Shown one piece after another: positions 7,686 to 15,253 of a DNA stretch of 17,764 nt (positions are counted from its first letter, which is position 1; the number at the start of each line of letters is the position of its first letter). The notes under the pieces were generated by a model that had not been told where the DNA came from, ran no database searches, and saw only the letters and a list, made by a program, of their open reading frames with translations. The translations under genes and the position numbers were made by a program. The stretch comes from Caulobacteraceae bacterium. Its GTDB lineage: Bacteria > Pseudomonadota > Alphaproteobacteria > Caulobacterales > Caulobacteraceae. The stretch is from the NCBI GenBank assembly GCA_947501315.1, contig CANMXH010000021.1, positions 1 through 17,764 of the forward strand, written 5' to 3'.

Positions 7686-8200
7686 CCGTTCAGCTCCTCA
7701 TGGGTGGTAACGTGCAGCGACCGTTTGGTGCGTTCAAGCAGGCGGGTCAGGTCGTCGGCCTCGACCGTGGTCAGGTCCGCAAACAGGGCCTCGATCCAGT
7801 GCTCATGAGCCCGGGCCATGGCGGTGAAACGGGTCCGGCCTAGGGGCGTCAGGCGCACGCGCTGCACGCGGCGGTCGGTCCCGGCCATGGCCTCGATCAG
7901 GCCATCGAACTTGAGCCGCGCCGCCAGTCCGGTGACGTTGCCGTTGGAGACCATCAGCATACCCGCGGCCTCGCCCATGGTCAGGCCCGCATCACCCGCG
8001 CGATCCAGCGCCGACAGCATGTCGAACCGGGGCAGGGTCGAGCCGAACTCATCACGCAGTCGCTGGGACACGGTCTGTTCGATCCGGGTCGAACAGGTCA
8101 GCATGCGCAGCCAGAGGCGCAGCGCCCGCTTGCCGTCGGGTGCGCCGCCCAGTCTGTCAGGCAGAGGTCGATCGGGCAGCGCGGCGAGGGCGGGGCTCAC
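7682..8200 (-). CDS. MarR-family transcriptional regulator
   Basis: I take the GTG at 8198-8200 as start, giving 172 residues. It overlaps the SDR stop as GTGA, matching the other 4-base junctions here, while a longer reading frame to 8266 would cut 70 bases into the SDR gene. The winged helix-turn-helix lies around residues 55-120: the recognition helix includes MLMVSNGNVTGLAARL and the wing has GTDRRVQRVRLT, both characteristic of MarR proteins. MarR proteins are dimers that usually repress their own operon until a small ligand binds, often an aromatic acid or aroyl-CoA. Lying inside the operon, it probably controls the promoter before the fused monooxygenase gene. The ligand is unknown; anthraniloyl-CoA or anthranilate is a reasonable guess. 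Confidence 0.92.
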   Translation of the reverse strand: MSPALAALPDRPLPDRLGGAPDGKRALRLWLRMLTCSTRIEQTVSQRLRDEFGSTLPRFDMLSALDRAGDAGLTMGEAAGMLMVSNGNVTGLAARLKFDGLIEAMAGTDRRVQRVRLTPLGRTRFTAMARAHEHWIEALFADLTTVEADDLTRLLERTKRSLHVTTHEELNG

Positions 8201-8958
8201 AGCTCGCCGCCTGCCACCGGTACGGCAGTGCCGTTGACGCCCGAAGCACCGTCGCCGCAGAGCCACACGATCGCCGTGGCAACCTCGTCCGGTGTAATCA
8301 GCCGCCCTTGCGGGTTGGAGGCAGACAGGGCCGCACGGGCTTCCTCCTCGGTACGGCCTGTCTTGCCGGTGATGGCTTCGATCGAACGGACGACCAGATC
8401 TGTGTCGGTGAAGCCCGGGCAGACGGCGTTGACGGTGACGCCCTTGGCGGCGACCTCCAGAGCGAGGGCCCGGGTCAGGCCGATGAGGCCGTGTTTGGCC
8501 GCGACATAGGCCGAGACATAGGGATAACCCTTGAGCCCGGCGGTCGAGGCCACATTGATGATCCGCCCCCAGCGGCGGGTCAGCATACCGGGCAGGACCA
8601 GACGCGCGGCCGCGGCCGGGGCCTCCAGATTGAGCGCCAGCATGGCGCGCAGATCGTCAGCCGTGGTCTTGAGAAAGGGGGCAGATGAAGCGGCACCGGC
8701 GTTGTTGATGAGGATATCAATCGGCCCGAACCGGTCGCGTCCGGCCTCGATGGCTGCGGCCAGCATGTCAGGATCGATGACGTCGGCCGGGGCCGCGAAG
8801 GCGAGGTCGCCGATGCGGTCGGCGGTCTCGCCCAGGCGGCCGACATGGCGGCCGATCAGGGTGACCTGACAACCGACCTCGGCCAACCGTTCCGCCGTGG
8901 CCCGGCCGATACCGGATCCGGCACCCGTGACCACGGCATGATGTCCGGTCAGGCTCAT
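8197..8958 (-). CDS. SDR-family NAD(P)-dependent oxidoreductase (3-hydroxyacyl-CoA dehydrogenase-like)
   Basis: 253 residues, a classical short-chain dehydrogenase. Cofactor loop TGAGSGIG is at 11-18, NNAG at 85-88, and the catalytic set Asn110, Ser138, Tyr151 and Lys155 (YVAAK) is complete. The following PGFTDT segment is typical of the family. It interconverts a hydroxyl and a keto group using NAD(P). In the context of aminobenzoyl-CoA degradation it could reduce the ring 5-oxo group or oxidise a beta-hydroxyacyl-CoA (inference). The ATG at 8958 overlaps the stop of the fused monooxygenase/reductase by four bases (ATGA), and its own stop overlaps the GTG of marR, so it is translationally coupled on both sides. 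Confidence 0.93.
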   Translation of the reverse strand: MSLTGHHAVVTGAGSGIGRATAERLAEVGCQVTLIGRHVGRLGETADRIGDLAFAAPADVIDPDMLAAAIEAGRDRFGPIDILINNAGAASSAPFLKTTADDLRAMLALNLEAPAAAARLVLPGMLTRRWGRIINVASTAGLKGYPYVSAYVAAKHGLIGLTRALALEVAAKGVTVNAVCPGFTDTDLVVRSIEAITGKTGRTEEEARAALSASNPQGRLITPDEVATAIVWLCGDGASGVNGTAVPVAGGEL

Positions 8959-11252
8959 ACCGGTCCTGCCAGCTGCTGCTTTTCCAGGTTGCGGGCCAGC
9001 TGGCCGAAGCCGGCGAGATACTGGACCGGAGGCATCTGACCGCGCCAGCCGAGCTCGGCCGCGGCCCGCAGGCTCCAGTTGGGATCAGCCAGATGCGGCC
9101 GGGCAAGGGCGCACAGGTCGGCGCGGCCGGCGGCGAGGATGCTGTTGACGTGGTCGGTCTCATAGATGTTGCCGACCGCCATGGTCGCCACGCCCGCCTC
9201 GTTGCGGATGCGGTCGCTGAACGGAGTCTGGAACATCCGGCCATAGACGGGCTGCGCGTCGGGCGTGGTCGATCCGGCCGAGACGTCGATCAGGTCGCAG
9301 CCGGCGTCCGCAAAAGCGCGGGCGATGACGACGGAGTCCTCGGGCGTCAGGCCTTCTTCAACCCAGTCGGTCGCGGACAGTCGCACAGACATCGGCCGGT
9401 CCTGCGGCCAGACGGCGCGCATGGCGGCGAAGACCTCCAGCGGGAAACGGAGCCGGTTCCCGACCGGGCCGCCGTAATCGTCCGTGCGGTGGTTGGAGAC
9501 CGGCGTCAGGAAGGAGGACAGAAGATAGCCGTGGGCGCAGTGCAGTTCGACCATGTCGAAGCCTGCCTCCGCGGCCCAGCGCGTCGCCTGGACGAAGGCG
9601 TCGCGCACCCGGTCCATGTCAGCCCGGTTCATTTCGCGCGGTGTCTGGTCCTTGTCCGTCCAAGGAACGGGTGAGGGCGCGATGAGTGGCCATCCGTCCT
9701 CCAGCGGTTGATCGGCGCGCGCCCCCCAGGGCCGTTCGACCGATCCCCTGCGGCCGGCGTGGGCCAACTGGACAGCGATGCGGGACCCCTGGCCGTGTAC
9801 GAAGTCGACGATCCGTTTCCAGGCATCGCGGTGTTCCGGGCGGTACATGCCCGCGCAGCCCGGGGTGATGCGGGCGTCGGCCGAGACGTCGGTCATCTCG
9901 GTGAAGACCAGGCCGGCACCGCCGAGTGCCCGGCTGCCGAGGTGCACCAGGTGGAAGTCGCCGACCAGGCCGTCCTCGGCCGAATACATGCACATCGGCG
10001 AGACGACGACGCGATTGGGCAGGGTCAGGCCGCGCAGCTTCAGCGGCGCGAACATGGGAGGCGGCGGATTGTCTGTTGACGTAGCGCCTGCCTGTTCAGC
10101 GAACCAGCACTCGACGCCGGTCAGGAAATCACGGTCCCGCAGACGCAGGTTCTCATGGCTGACGCGCTGGCTGCGGGTCAGCAGGCTGTAGGTGAACTGC
10201 AGCGGATCAAGGCCGACATAGCGGTCGATAGTCTCGAACCATTCGGTGGAGTTACGGGCCGCGCTCTGCAGCTTGAGCACCTCGACCCGACGCTCGGCCT
10301 CATAGGCCGCCAGGCCCGCGTCGAGATCGTCGGCTTCGGTCAGTGTCTCGGCGAGGCGGATGGCGTCCTCAAAGGCCAGCTTGGTGCCGGATCCGATCGA
10401 GAAATGCGCGGTGTGGGCGGCGTCGCCCAGCAGGACCACCTTGCCGTCGCGCCAGTTGGAACAGGCCACGCGCGGGAAGTTGAGCCAGGCCGAACCGCGC
10501 AGGTGCCGGGCATTGCTCATCAGGGGGTGGCCGCCAAGCCAGTCGGCGAACAGGCCCTCTGCCGCGCGGCAGGTCTGGTCGTGATCCATGGCGTCGAAGC
10601 CGAGGCCGCGCCAGGTCGCCTCCGAACACTCGACGATGAAGGTCGAGGCACCCGGCTCGAACTGGTAGGCGTGGGCCCAGATCCAGCCGTGCGGGGTCTC
10701 GACAAAGGCGAAGGTGAAGGCGTCGAAGGACTGTTTCGTTCCCAGCCAGATGTATTTGTTGGTCCGGACATCGATATCGACGCCGAAAACCTCGGGGTTC
10801 TGGTTGCGGACGCGACTGTTGAGGCCGTCGGCGGCGACGATGACATCAGCGGGCAGGGCGCGGATGTCGGCGACCTCGTCCTCGAACCTCAGCTCGACCC
10901 CGAGCGACCGGGCACGATCCTGAAGGATGGTAAGTAGCCGCTGTCGGCCGATACCCGCGAAACCATGCCCGCCCGAACGGATCGTCCGACCATGGATGTG
11001 GACGTCGATGTCGTCCCAATGGACGAAGGCCGCCTCGATGATGGCGGCGGTTTCCGGATCATTGGCCTTGAGATTGGCCAGCGTCTGGTCGGAAAAGACC
11101 ACGCCCCAGCCGAAGGTATCGTCCGGCCGGTTGCGCTCGTGGACCACGACGTCCAGCGCCGGATCACGCAGCTTCAGGGAGATAGCGAGATACAGGCCAC
11201 CCGGCCCGGCGCCTGCGATGGCGATACTTCTGACAGTGCGATCCGACGACAT
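8955..11252 (-). CDS. 2-aminobenzoyl-CoA monooxygenase/reductase-type fusion (FAD monooxygenase + old yellow enzyme)
   Basis: 765 residues in two enzymes. Residues 1 to about 390 form a group A flavin monooxygenase: dinucleotide motif GAGPGG (14-19), DG at 142-143, and GDAAHTAHFSIGSG at 276-289. From about 399 the rest is a YqjM-like old yellow enzyme: SPMCMYSAEDG with Cys421, HAGR at 498-501 and HCAHGYL with His571/His574. This architecture matches the Azoarcus evansii enzyme that hydroxylates and then reduces anthraniloyl-CoA, giving the non-aromatic 2-amino-5-oxocyclohex-1-ene-carboxyl-CoA. Relatives are often named salicylyl-CoA 5-hydroxylase/oxidoreductase, so salicylyl-CoA is the alternative substrate. 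It is the first gene of the run. The ATG at 11252 has no recognisable Shine-Dalgarno sequence before it. Confidence 0.9.
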   Translation of the reverse strand: MSSDRTVRSIAIAGAGPGGLYLAISLKLRDPALDVVVHERNRPDDTFGWGVVFSDQTLANLKANDPETAAIIEAAFVHWDDIDVHIHGRTIRSGGHGFAGIGRQRLLTILQDRARSLGVELRFEDEVADIRALPADVIVAADGLNSRVRNQNPEVFGVDIDVRTNKYIWLGTKQSFDAFTFAFVETPHGWIWAHAYQFEPGASTFIVECSEATWRGLGFDAMDHDQTCRAAEGLFADWLGGHPLMSNARHLRGSAWLNFPRVACSNWRDGKVVLLGDAAHTAHFSIGSGTKLAFEDAIRLAETLTEADDLDAGLAAYEAERRVEVLKLQSAARNSTEWFETIDRYVGLDPLQFTYSLLTRSQRVSHENLRLRDRDFLTGVECWFAEQAGATSTDNPPPPMFAPLKLRGLTLPNRVVVSPMCMYSAEDGLVGDFHLVHLGSRALGGAGLVFTEMTDVSADARITPGCAGMYRPEHRDAWKRIVDFVHGQGSRIAVQLAHAGRRGSVERPWGARADQPLEDGWPLIAPSPVPWTDKDQTPREMNRADMDRVRDAFVQATRWAAEAGFDMVELHCAHGYLLSSFLTPVSNHRTDDYGGPVGNRLRFPLEVFAAMRAVWPQDRPMSVRLSATDWVEEGLTPEDSVVIARAFADAGCDLIDVSAGSTTPDAQPVYGRMFQTPFSDRIRNEAGVATMAVGNIYETDHVNSILAAGRADLCALARPHLADPNWSLRAAAELGWRGQMPPVQYLAGFGQLARNLEKQQLAGPV

Positions 11253-11478
11253 GCTTTAAGCTTGAAATAAAATCCGGCGATAGTCCACAGACGTAAATGG
11301 TGCCGCCCGGGGGCTGGGCAGCCATGCCTTTGTTACCGCGTGCGCGACGATCCGTGTCGGTTCGGTCGTCGATAGCCGTCCGGTTCGGGGCCCGGGTCAT
11401 TCCGGGGCGGCAAAGCTGCCGATCCCCCGGGCCAAGGGCCGGAGCCGCTGTTCCGGGCGACTCCATCGGCTCTCGACA
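11253..11478 (-). promoter_or_regulatory. Spacer upstream of the anthranilate-type operon; weak promoter and possible operator
   Basis: This 226-base stretch separates the TSUP stop from the fused monooxygenase start and must hold the promoter of block A if that is one operon. Read on the minus strand, an AT-rich patch precedes the ATG. Possible but poor hexamers are TTTACG (11292-11297) and TTTTAT (11267-11272) with a 19-base spacer, which would place the transcript start only a few bases before the ATG. Over that spot is an imperfect palindrome TTTAAGCTTGAA (11255-11266, one mismatched pair), conceivably a MarR operator. The rest is GC-rich, contains no convincing gene, and shows only weak inverted repeats after the TSUP stop. 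Confidence 0.3.
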
Positions 11479-12348
11479 CTAGGTCGTCGGCGCATCCCGT
11501 TTGCTCGCGGCCCTCAGCAACAGGGCGGCGGCGTACAGGACCACGACCACGACAGCCCAGCGCAAAGGCTCGATCGGCATTTCCTTGACCAGGAAGGCGG
11601 CGACCAGAACCGCCGGAATGCCGCCGAGGGCCATGCCGATGACGATCCGCAGGTCGATGCGTTCGGCATGGATGTAGCGGAACCCGGTGGTCGGCATCAG
11701 GAAGGCGCAGGCGCTGGCCATGATCGGAAAGGCCAGGCGCGGGTCGAGGCCCAGAAGGCTGAGCAGGATCAGGGCCGGTGCATAGAGGCCAATCCCGAAG
11801 GACATCAGCACGCCCATGACGAAATGGCCGGCCACGGCGATCCACATCAGGCGAGGTTCCAGCGCCGTGGCGGTTCCGCCGATCGGCATCAGGTCCAGAT
11901 TGCTCATGGCATAGAGGGCCGCGGCGATCAGCAGGGCCATGCCGACGATACCCTGAACCACCCGCACCGGAGCCCGCACCATCAGAGGCGCACCCACGAC
12001 CGCACCGGACACCGCAGCGACGATGCACAGGACCAGCAGCATGGGGTCGACGTGCACGCCCAGCAGCACGAGAAAGACCGCCGACTGAACCATGGTGGGC
12101 AGGGCGTGGCCAACGTTCAGGGTCGCCGGAATGAAGCTGTCGGGCGTCATCTTGCGGAACCGCAGCCAGGCGGTGGTCGGGGCGAAGGAACCGATGCCGA
12201 GGGTGTCGAAGAAATTGACGATGGCCCCGAGGACCACCGCTTCCGGTCCGGGTGCGTCGGTCCTGCGTTTGATCGCCGCCCGGACGAGAACCACGACGAA
12301 GGTCGTCGCCAGCAAGGTCAGAGCCGTCAGAAGAATTGTCAGGACCAA
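11479..12348 (-). CDS. TauE/SafE (TSUP) family membrane transport protein
   Basis: A hydrophobic protein with roughly eight membrane-spanning stretches in two similar halves, each with the glycine-rich pattern of TSUP transporters: GIGSFAPTTAWLRF in the first half and MSFGIGLYAPALILLSLLG in the second. I favour the TTG at 12346-12348 as start (289 residues), directly after GGGGGAAGGATC. That leaves only two bases between AGGA and TTG, so the start is uncertain. A longer frame to 12405 would place the regulatory palindrome inside the gene and has no ribosome-binding site. Known family members export sulfite, sulfoacetate or similar organic anions. Here the gene diverges from an M24 peptidase and shares the hydroxyproline operator, so hydroxyproline or a degradation product is a possible cargo (inference). 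Confidence 0.85.
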   Translation of the reverse strand: MVLTILLTALTLLATTFVVVLVRAAIKRRTDAPGPEAVVLGAIVNFFDTLGIGSFAPTTAWLRFRKMTPDSFIPATLNVGHALPTMVQSAVFLVLLGVHVDPMLLVLCIVAAVSGAVVGAPLMVRAPVRVVQGIVGMALLIAAALYAMSNLDLMPIGGTATALEPRLMWIAVAGHFVMGVLMSFGIGLYAPALILLSLLGLDPRLAFPIMASACAFLMPTTGFRYIHAERIDLRIVIGMALGGIPAVLVAAFLVKEMPIEPLRWAVVVVVLYAAALLLRAASKRDAPTT

Positions 12349-12387
12349 GATCCTTCCCCCTTGTCGTTTGGCTTCCAACTGAGCACG

Positions 12388-12399
12388 ATCGTATACGAT
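12388..12399. promoter_or_regulatory. Putative GntR/FadR-type operator, TSUP-peptidase divergent promoter
   Basis: A perfect 12-bp palindrome, ATCGTATACGAT, lies in the 80-base gap between the TSUP and peptidase starts. It fits the FadR-subfamily pattern of GT and AC half-sites around a short centre. The same 12 bases occur at 16182-16193, the only other copy I noticed. With the minus strand read here, the match extends to GAKTATCGTATACGATC with one mismatch. The FCD-type GntR gene at 13598-14248 is the obvious candidate binder. Confidence 0.75.
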
Positions 12400-12417
12400 A
12401 CTCAATCCGACGGCGGC

Positions 12418-12422
12418 GGGAG
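12418..12422 (+). promoter_or_regulatory. Ribosome-binding site deciding the M24 peptidase start
   Basis: GGGAG lies six bases before the ATG at 12429. It supports that start over the longer open frame beginning at 12336, which would read through the palindromic operator and overlap the divergent TSUP gene. Confidence 0.65.
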
Positions 12423-12428
12423 CAGGCC

Positions 12429-13601
12429 ATGGTCAGCAAGTCAGCAGCGGTGCCCGCTCCGATCGGCGTTGCCGAGCGACAGGGGCGTCTGGCCGGGCTG
12501 AGGGACGGGATGGGGGCGGCCGGTGTCGAGACTCTGCTGCTCGGTTCAACCTCCAGCCTGCGCTATTTCACAGGGCTGGACTGGTACGCTTCTGAACGCC
12601 TCGTGGGGGCCCTGGTTTATGCGTCGGGCGGACTGGACTACATCACGCCACGCTTTGAGCTGGAAAAGGTTGAGGGGCTGATCAGCCTGCCGGGTGAGAT
12701 CCTGACCTGGGAAGAGGACGAGAGTCCTTGGCGACTCGTCGCCGACCGGATGGGGTCCGTGGGCCGCATGGCGGTCGACGAGCGGATCGCGCTGGCTATG
12801 TATCGCAGCCTGCGGGCAGAGATCGACGATGCGCGACTGGCCGACGCCGGGCCGCTGATCCACCCGCTGCGAAGCCGAAAATCCCCGGCCGAGATCGCCC
12901 AGATGCGCCACGCCAAGGCGATCACCCTTGAGGTCCATCGCCGGGCCCATGAGCAGCTTCATGCCGGTCAACGGGCATCCGAGGTCGTCCGCTTCATCGA
13001 TGACCAGCACCGGGGGCTGGGCGGGTCGGGCAATTCTTTCTGCATTGTCTCCTTCGCCGAGGACACGTCCTTGCCGCATGGCGGAGAGGGCAACCGGGCG
13101 CTGGCCCATGGCGACGTGGTGCTGATCGACACCGGCACGCGGATCGACGGCTACAGCTCCGATATCACCCGTACCTATGTGTTCGGTGAGGCGACGCCCG
13201 AGGTCCGCCGGGTCTGGGAAGCCGAGAAGCGGGCCCAGGCCGCGGCCTTCGAAGCCGCCCGGCCCGGGGTTGCCTGCGAGGCGGTCGACGCGGCGGCCCG
13301 GCGGTCACTGGCGGCGGACGGGTTCGGACCGGGCTACAGTCTGCCCGGACTTCCGCACCGGACGGGCCATGGCATCGGTCTTGATATCCATGAGGGGCCT
13401 TATCTGGTGAAGGGCGACACTACGCCACTGGCGACCGGCATGTGCTTCTCCAACGAGCCGATGATCGTCGTGCCGGGCCGGTTCGGCGTGCGGCTGGAAG
13501 ACCATTTCCACATGACCGATGCCGGGCCGGAATGGTTCACCCGACCCCAGCACAGTCTCGACGAGCCGTTCGCCGATGTCCCTGCCTGGCCGGAGACCTA
13601 G
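12429..13601 (+). CDS. M24-family metallopeptidase, Xaa-Pro aminopeptidase/prolidase type
   Basis: 390 residues from the ATG at 12429, the usual length of Xaa-Pro peptidases with a creatinase-like N-terminal domain (to about residue 155) and a pita-bread catalytic domain. All five metal ligands are visible: Asp234 and Asp245 in LIDTGTRIDGYSSDITRTY, His314 in HRTGHGIG, Glu343 in SNEPMI and Glu357 in VRLEDH. Such enzymes remove the residue before a proline or split Xaa-Pro dipeptides. Beside hydroxyproline genes, and downstream of a copy of their shared palindrome, it probably frees proline/hydroxyproline from collagen- or extensin-derived peptides (inference). No signal peptide is evident, so it should act in the cytoplasm on imported peptides. 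Its TAG overlaps the converging GntR stop by four bases (CTAG). Confidence 0.93.
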   Translation: MVSKSAAVPAPIGVAERQGRLAGLRDGMGAAGVETLLLGSTSSLRYFTGLDWYASERLVGALVYASGGLDYITPRFELEKVEGLISLPGEILTWEEDESPWRLVADRMGSVGRMAVDERIALAMYRSLRAEIDDARLADAGPLIHPLRSRKSPAEIAQMRHAKAITLEVHRRAHEQLHAGQRASEVVRFIDDQHRGLGGSGNSFCIVSFAEDTSLPHGGEGNRALAHGDVVLIDTGTRIDGYSSDITRTYVFGEATPEVRRVWEAEKRAQAAAFEAARPGVACEAVDAAARRSLAADGFGPGYSLPGLPHRTGHGIGLDIHEGPYLVKGDTTPLATGMCFSNEPMIVVPGRFGVRLEDHFHMTDAGPEWFTRPQHSLDEPFADVPAWPET

Positions 13602-14248
13602 GTTTCCGGCAACTGGGCGCGCAGGTCGGACAGGGTCGCGCGGATGTGGGCGCGGGCCTCGCGACGTACCGTTTCGGTCCTGCGCTCCAGCCAGGCCTGG
13701 AGCAGGATCTCGTGCTCGTGGCTGGCGCGATCGAGCCGGCGATGCTCGCCGAGATGCACCCGCACATAGCGTTCCGACAAGGCCAGCAGCCGGTCGACGG
13801 TCTCGATGGTGATGTCACGGCCGGAGGGTCGAACCAGCGCCAGATGGAATTCGCGGTTGCGGCGTCCGACATCGGCCAGTCCATTGCGCAGGGCGGCTTC
13901 GAGCGCAGCGAAGGCGGCGCGGGCGGCGTCCTGCGCGGCCTGATCCGCCCCGACAGCGCCGAGAACGCAGGCGTTCGGCTCGATGCGCAGCCGCAGGTCG
14001 AAGACGTCTTCCGCGTCGGTACGGGACAGCGGCCGGACGATATAGCCGCGATTGGGATGGGAGACGACCAGTCCCTCACTCTCCAGCCGCGCCAGGGCCT
14101 CGCGTAGCGGGATCTTGCTGACCCCCAGTTCCAGCGCCAGGGCGTCCTGACGGATCGGCGCATCGGCGGCCAGGCGACCGGACAGGATCCGCTCCCGCGC
14201 CTCGGCAAGGATTTGATCCGGCAGCAGACGCGGGGCCCTCGGCACCAT
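13598..14248 (-). CDS. GntR-family transcriptional regulator, FadR/FCD type
   Basis: 216 residues. The N-terminal winged helix (about 11-72) has QDALALELGVSKIPLREALARLESEGLV and the wing HPNRGYIVRPLS, standard for the GntR FadR subfamily. The remaining FCD domain keeps likely metal/ligand positions: Asn131 and His135 in NREFH, His177/His179 in SHEHE and His201 in AHIRATL. FCD regulators sense small organic acids, so hydroxyproline or a pathway intermediate is a plausible effector here. The gene is third in an operon behind the deaminase-like and epimerase genes, two bases after the epimerase stop, so it would be controlled by the palindrome at 16182-16193 that it probably binds itself. Confidence 0.92.
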   Translation of the reverse strand: MVPRAPRLLPDQILAEARERILSGRLAADAPIRQDALALELGVSKIPLREALARLESEGLVVSHPNRGYIVRPLSRTDAEDVFDLRLRIEPNACVLGAVGADQAAQDAARAAFAALEAALRNGLADVGRRNREFHLALVRPSGRDITIETVDRLLALSERYVRVHLGEHRRLDRASHEHEILLQAWLERRTETVRREARAHIRATLSDLRAQLPET

Positions 14249-14250
14249 CT

Positions 14251-15252
14251 TCAGATGACCTGAAAACCGTGCGCGAAGACGTCCTCATCGTCGATCCAGA
14301 TCTCGTTCAGGCCGGTGGCGATGGCCGAGCCCTCGACCGAGGGAATGATGGCGGGTCGACCGCCGACTTCTGTCTCGGCTTCAACGCGGCCGGTGAACCG
14401 GCTGCCGATATAGCTCTCGTGGACAAAGGCCTGGCCGACCGGGAGGCGGCCTGTGGCATGCAGGTGTGCCAGTCGCGCCGAGGTGCCGGTGCCGCAGGGA
14501 CTACGGTCGATGGCCTTGTCGCCATAGAAGACGGCATTACGGCCGTCGGCTCCTTCACCCTTCGGTATGTCGGCCCAGAGCAGGTGGGAGACGCCGCGAA
14601 TGGTCGGGTCGAGCGGATGCACCGGGGTGAAGGCTTCGCGCAGGAGCGCGCGGATCACGGGGGAAAGCTGGAGGATGCGCGCAGCACCGAGGTCGTCCAG
14701 CCCGGAATAGGGACCCTGCGGCTCGATGATGGCGTAAAAATTGCCGCCATAGGCCACATCGATCGACAGTGGGCCGAAGTCGGGGACGTCGATCTCGATG
14801 CCCCGTTTGTCGAGCCATGAGGCCACGTTGCGGATGCGCACGGACCGGACGCGGGCTCCTTCCTGAACATAGTCCAGTTCGATCACGCCGGCGGGGACCT
14901 CGGCGATGACCTTGCCCGGCGTGCGCGGGGTGATCAGGCCGTGCTCCAGCGCAAAGGTGATGACGCCGATGGTCCCGTGGCCGCACATCGGCAGGCAGCC
15001 GCTGGTCTCGATGAACAGGATGCCGACATCGGCCTCCGGGGTCGTCGGCGGATAGAGGAAGCCGCCGCTCATCATGTCGTGGCCGCGCGGCTCGAAACAC
15101 AGGCCCGTCCGGATCCAGTCGTAGCGCGCCATGAAGTCCTGACGCCGCGCGCTCATGCTGTCGCCGTTCAGGGCTGGTGCGCCTTCGATCACCAGCCGCA
15201 CAGGATTGCCGGCGGTGTGGCCGTCGATGCAGCGGAAGACGTGTCGGGTCAT
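14251..15252 (-). CDS. 4-hydroxyproline 2-epimerase (proline racemase family)
   Basis: 333 residues of the proline racemase fold. Both catalytic cysteines are present: Cys90 in CLPMCGHGTIG and Cys253 in DRSPCGTGTSARLA. Two cysteines indicate epimerase/racemase activity, as opposed to the trans-3-hydroxyproline dehydratases of the family, in which one is replaced. The enzyme converts trans-4-hydroxy-L-proline to cis-4-hydroxy-D-proline, the first step of the bacterial hydroxyproline route. The specificity for hydroxyproline rather than proline is inferred from the neighbouring deaminase-like and D-amino-acid dehydrogenase genes. The ATG lies one base after the stop of the deaminase-like gene (TAGCATG), so the two are co-transcribed. 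Confidence 0.92.
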   Translation of the reverse strand: MTRHVFRCIDGHTAGNPVRLVIEGAPALNGDSMSARRQDFMARYDWIRTGLCFEPRGHDMMSGGFLYPPTTPEADVGILFIETSGCLPMCGHGTIGVITFALEHGLITPRTPGKVIAEVPAGVIELDYVQEGARVRSVRIRNVASWLDKRGIEIDVPDFGPLSIDVAYGGNFYAIIEPQGPYSGLDDLGAARILQLSPVIRALLREAFTPVHPLDPTIRGVSHLLWADIPKGEGADGRNAVFYGDKAIDRSPCGTGTSARLAHLHATGRLPVGQAFVHESYIGSRFTGRVEAETEVGGRPAIIPSVEGSAIATGLNEIWIDDEDVFAHGFQVI

Positions 15253-15253
15253 G

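Noticed and set aside
8201..8266. Longer MarR reading frame starting at 8266
   Set aside because: The extra residues are arginine-rich and antisense-like. The GTG at 8200 gives the same 4-base coupling as neighbouring genes.
11164..11466. 100-codon minus-strand frame spanning the monooxygenase start
   Set aside because: It overlaps the conserved N-terminus of the monooxygenase in another frame and has arginine-rich shadow composition, so it is not supported as a small gene.
11333..12501. Frames 11333-12439 (-) and 11668-12501 (+) around the TSUP gene
   Set aside because: The translations are arginine/histidine-rich and hydrophilic, while the TSUP frame gives clear membrane segments.
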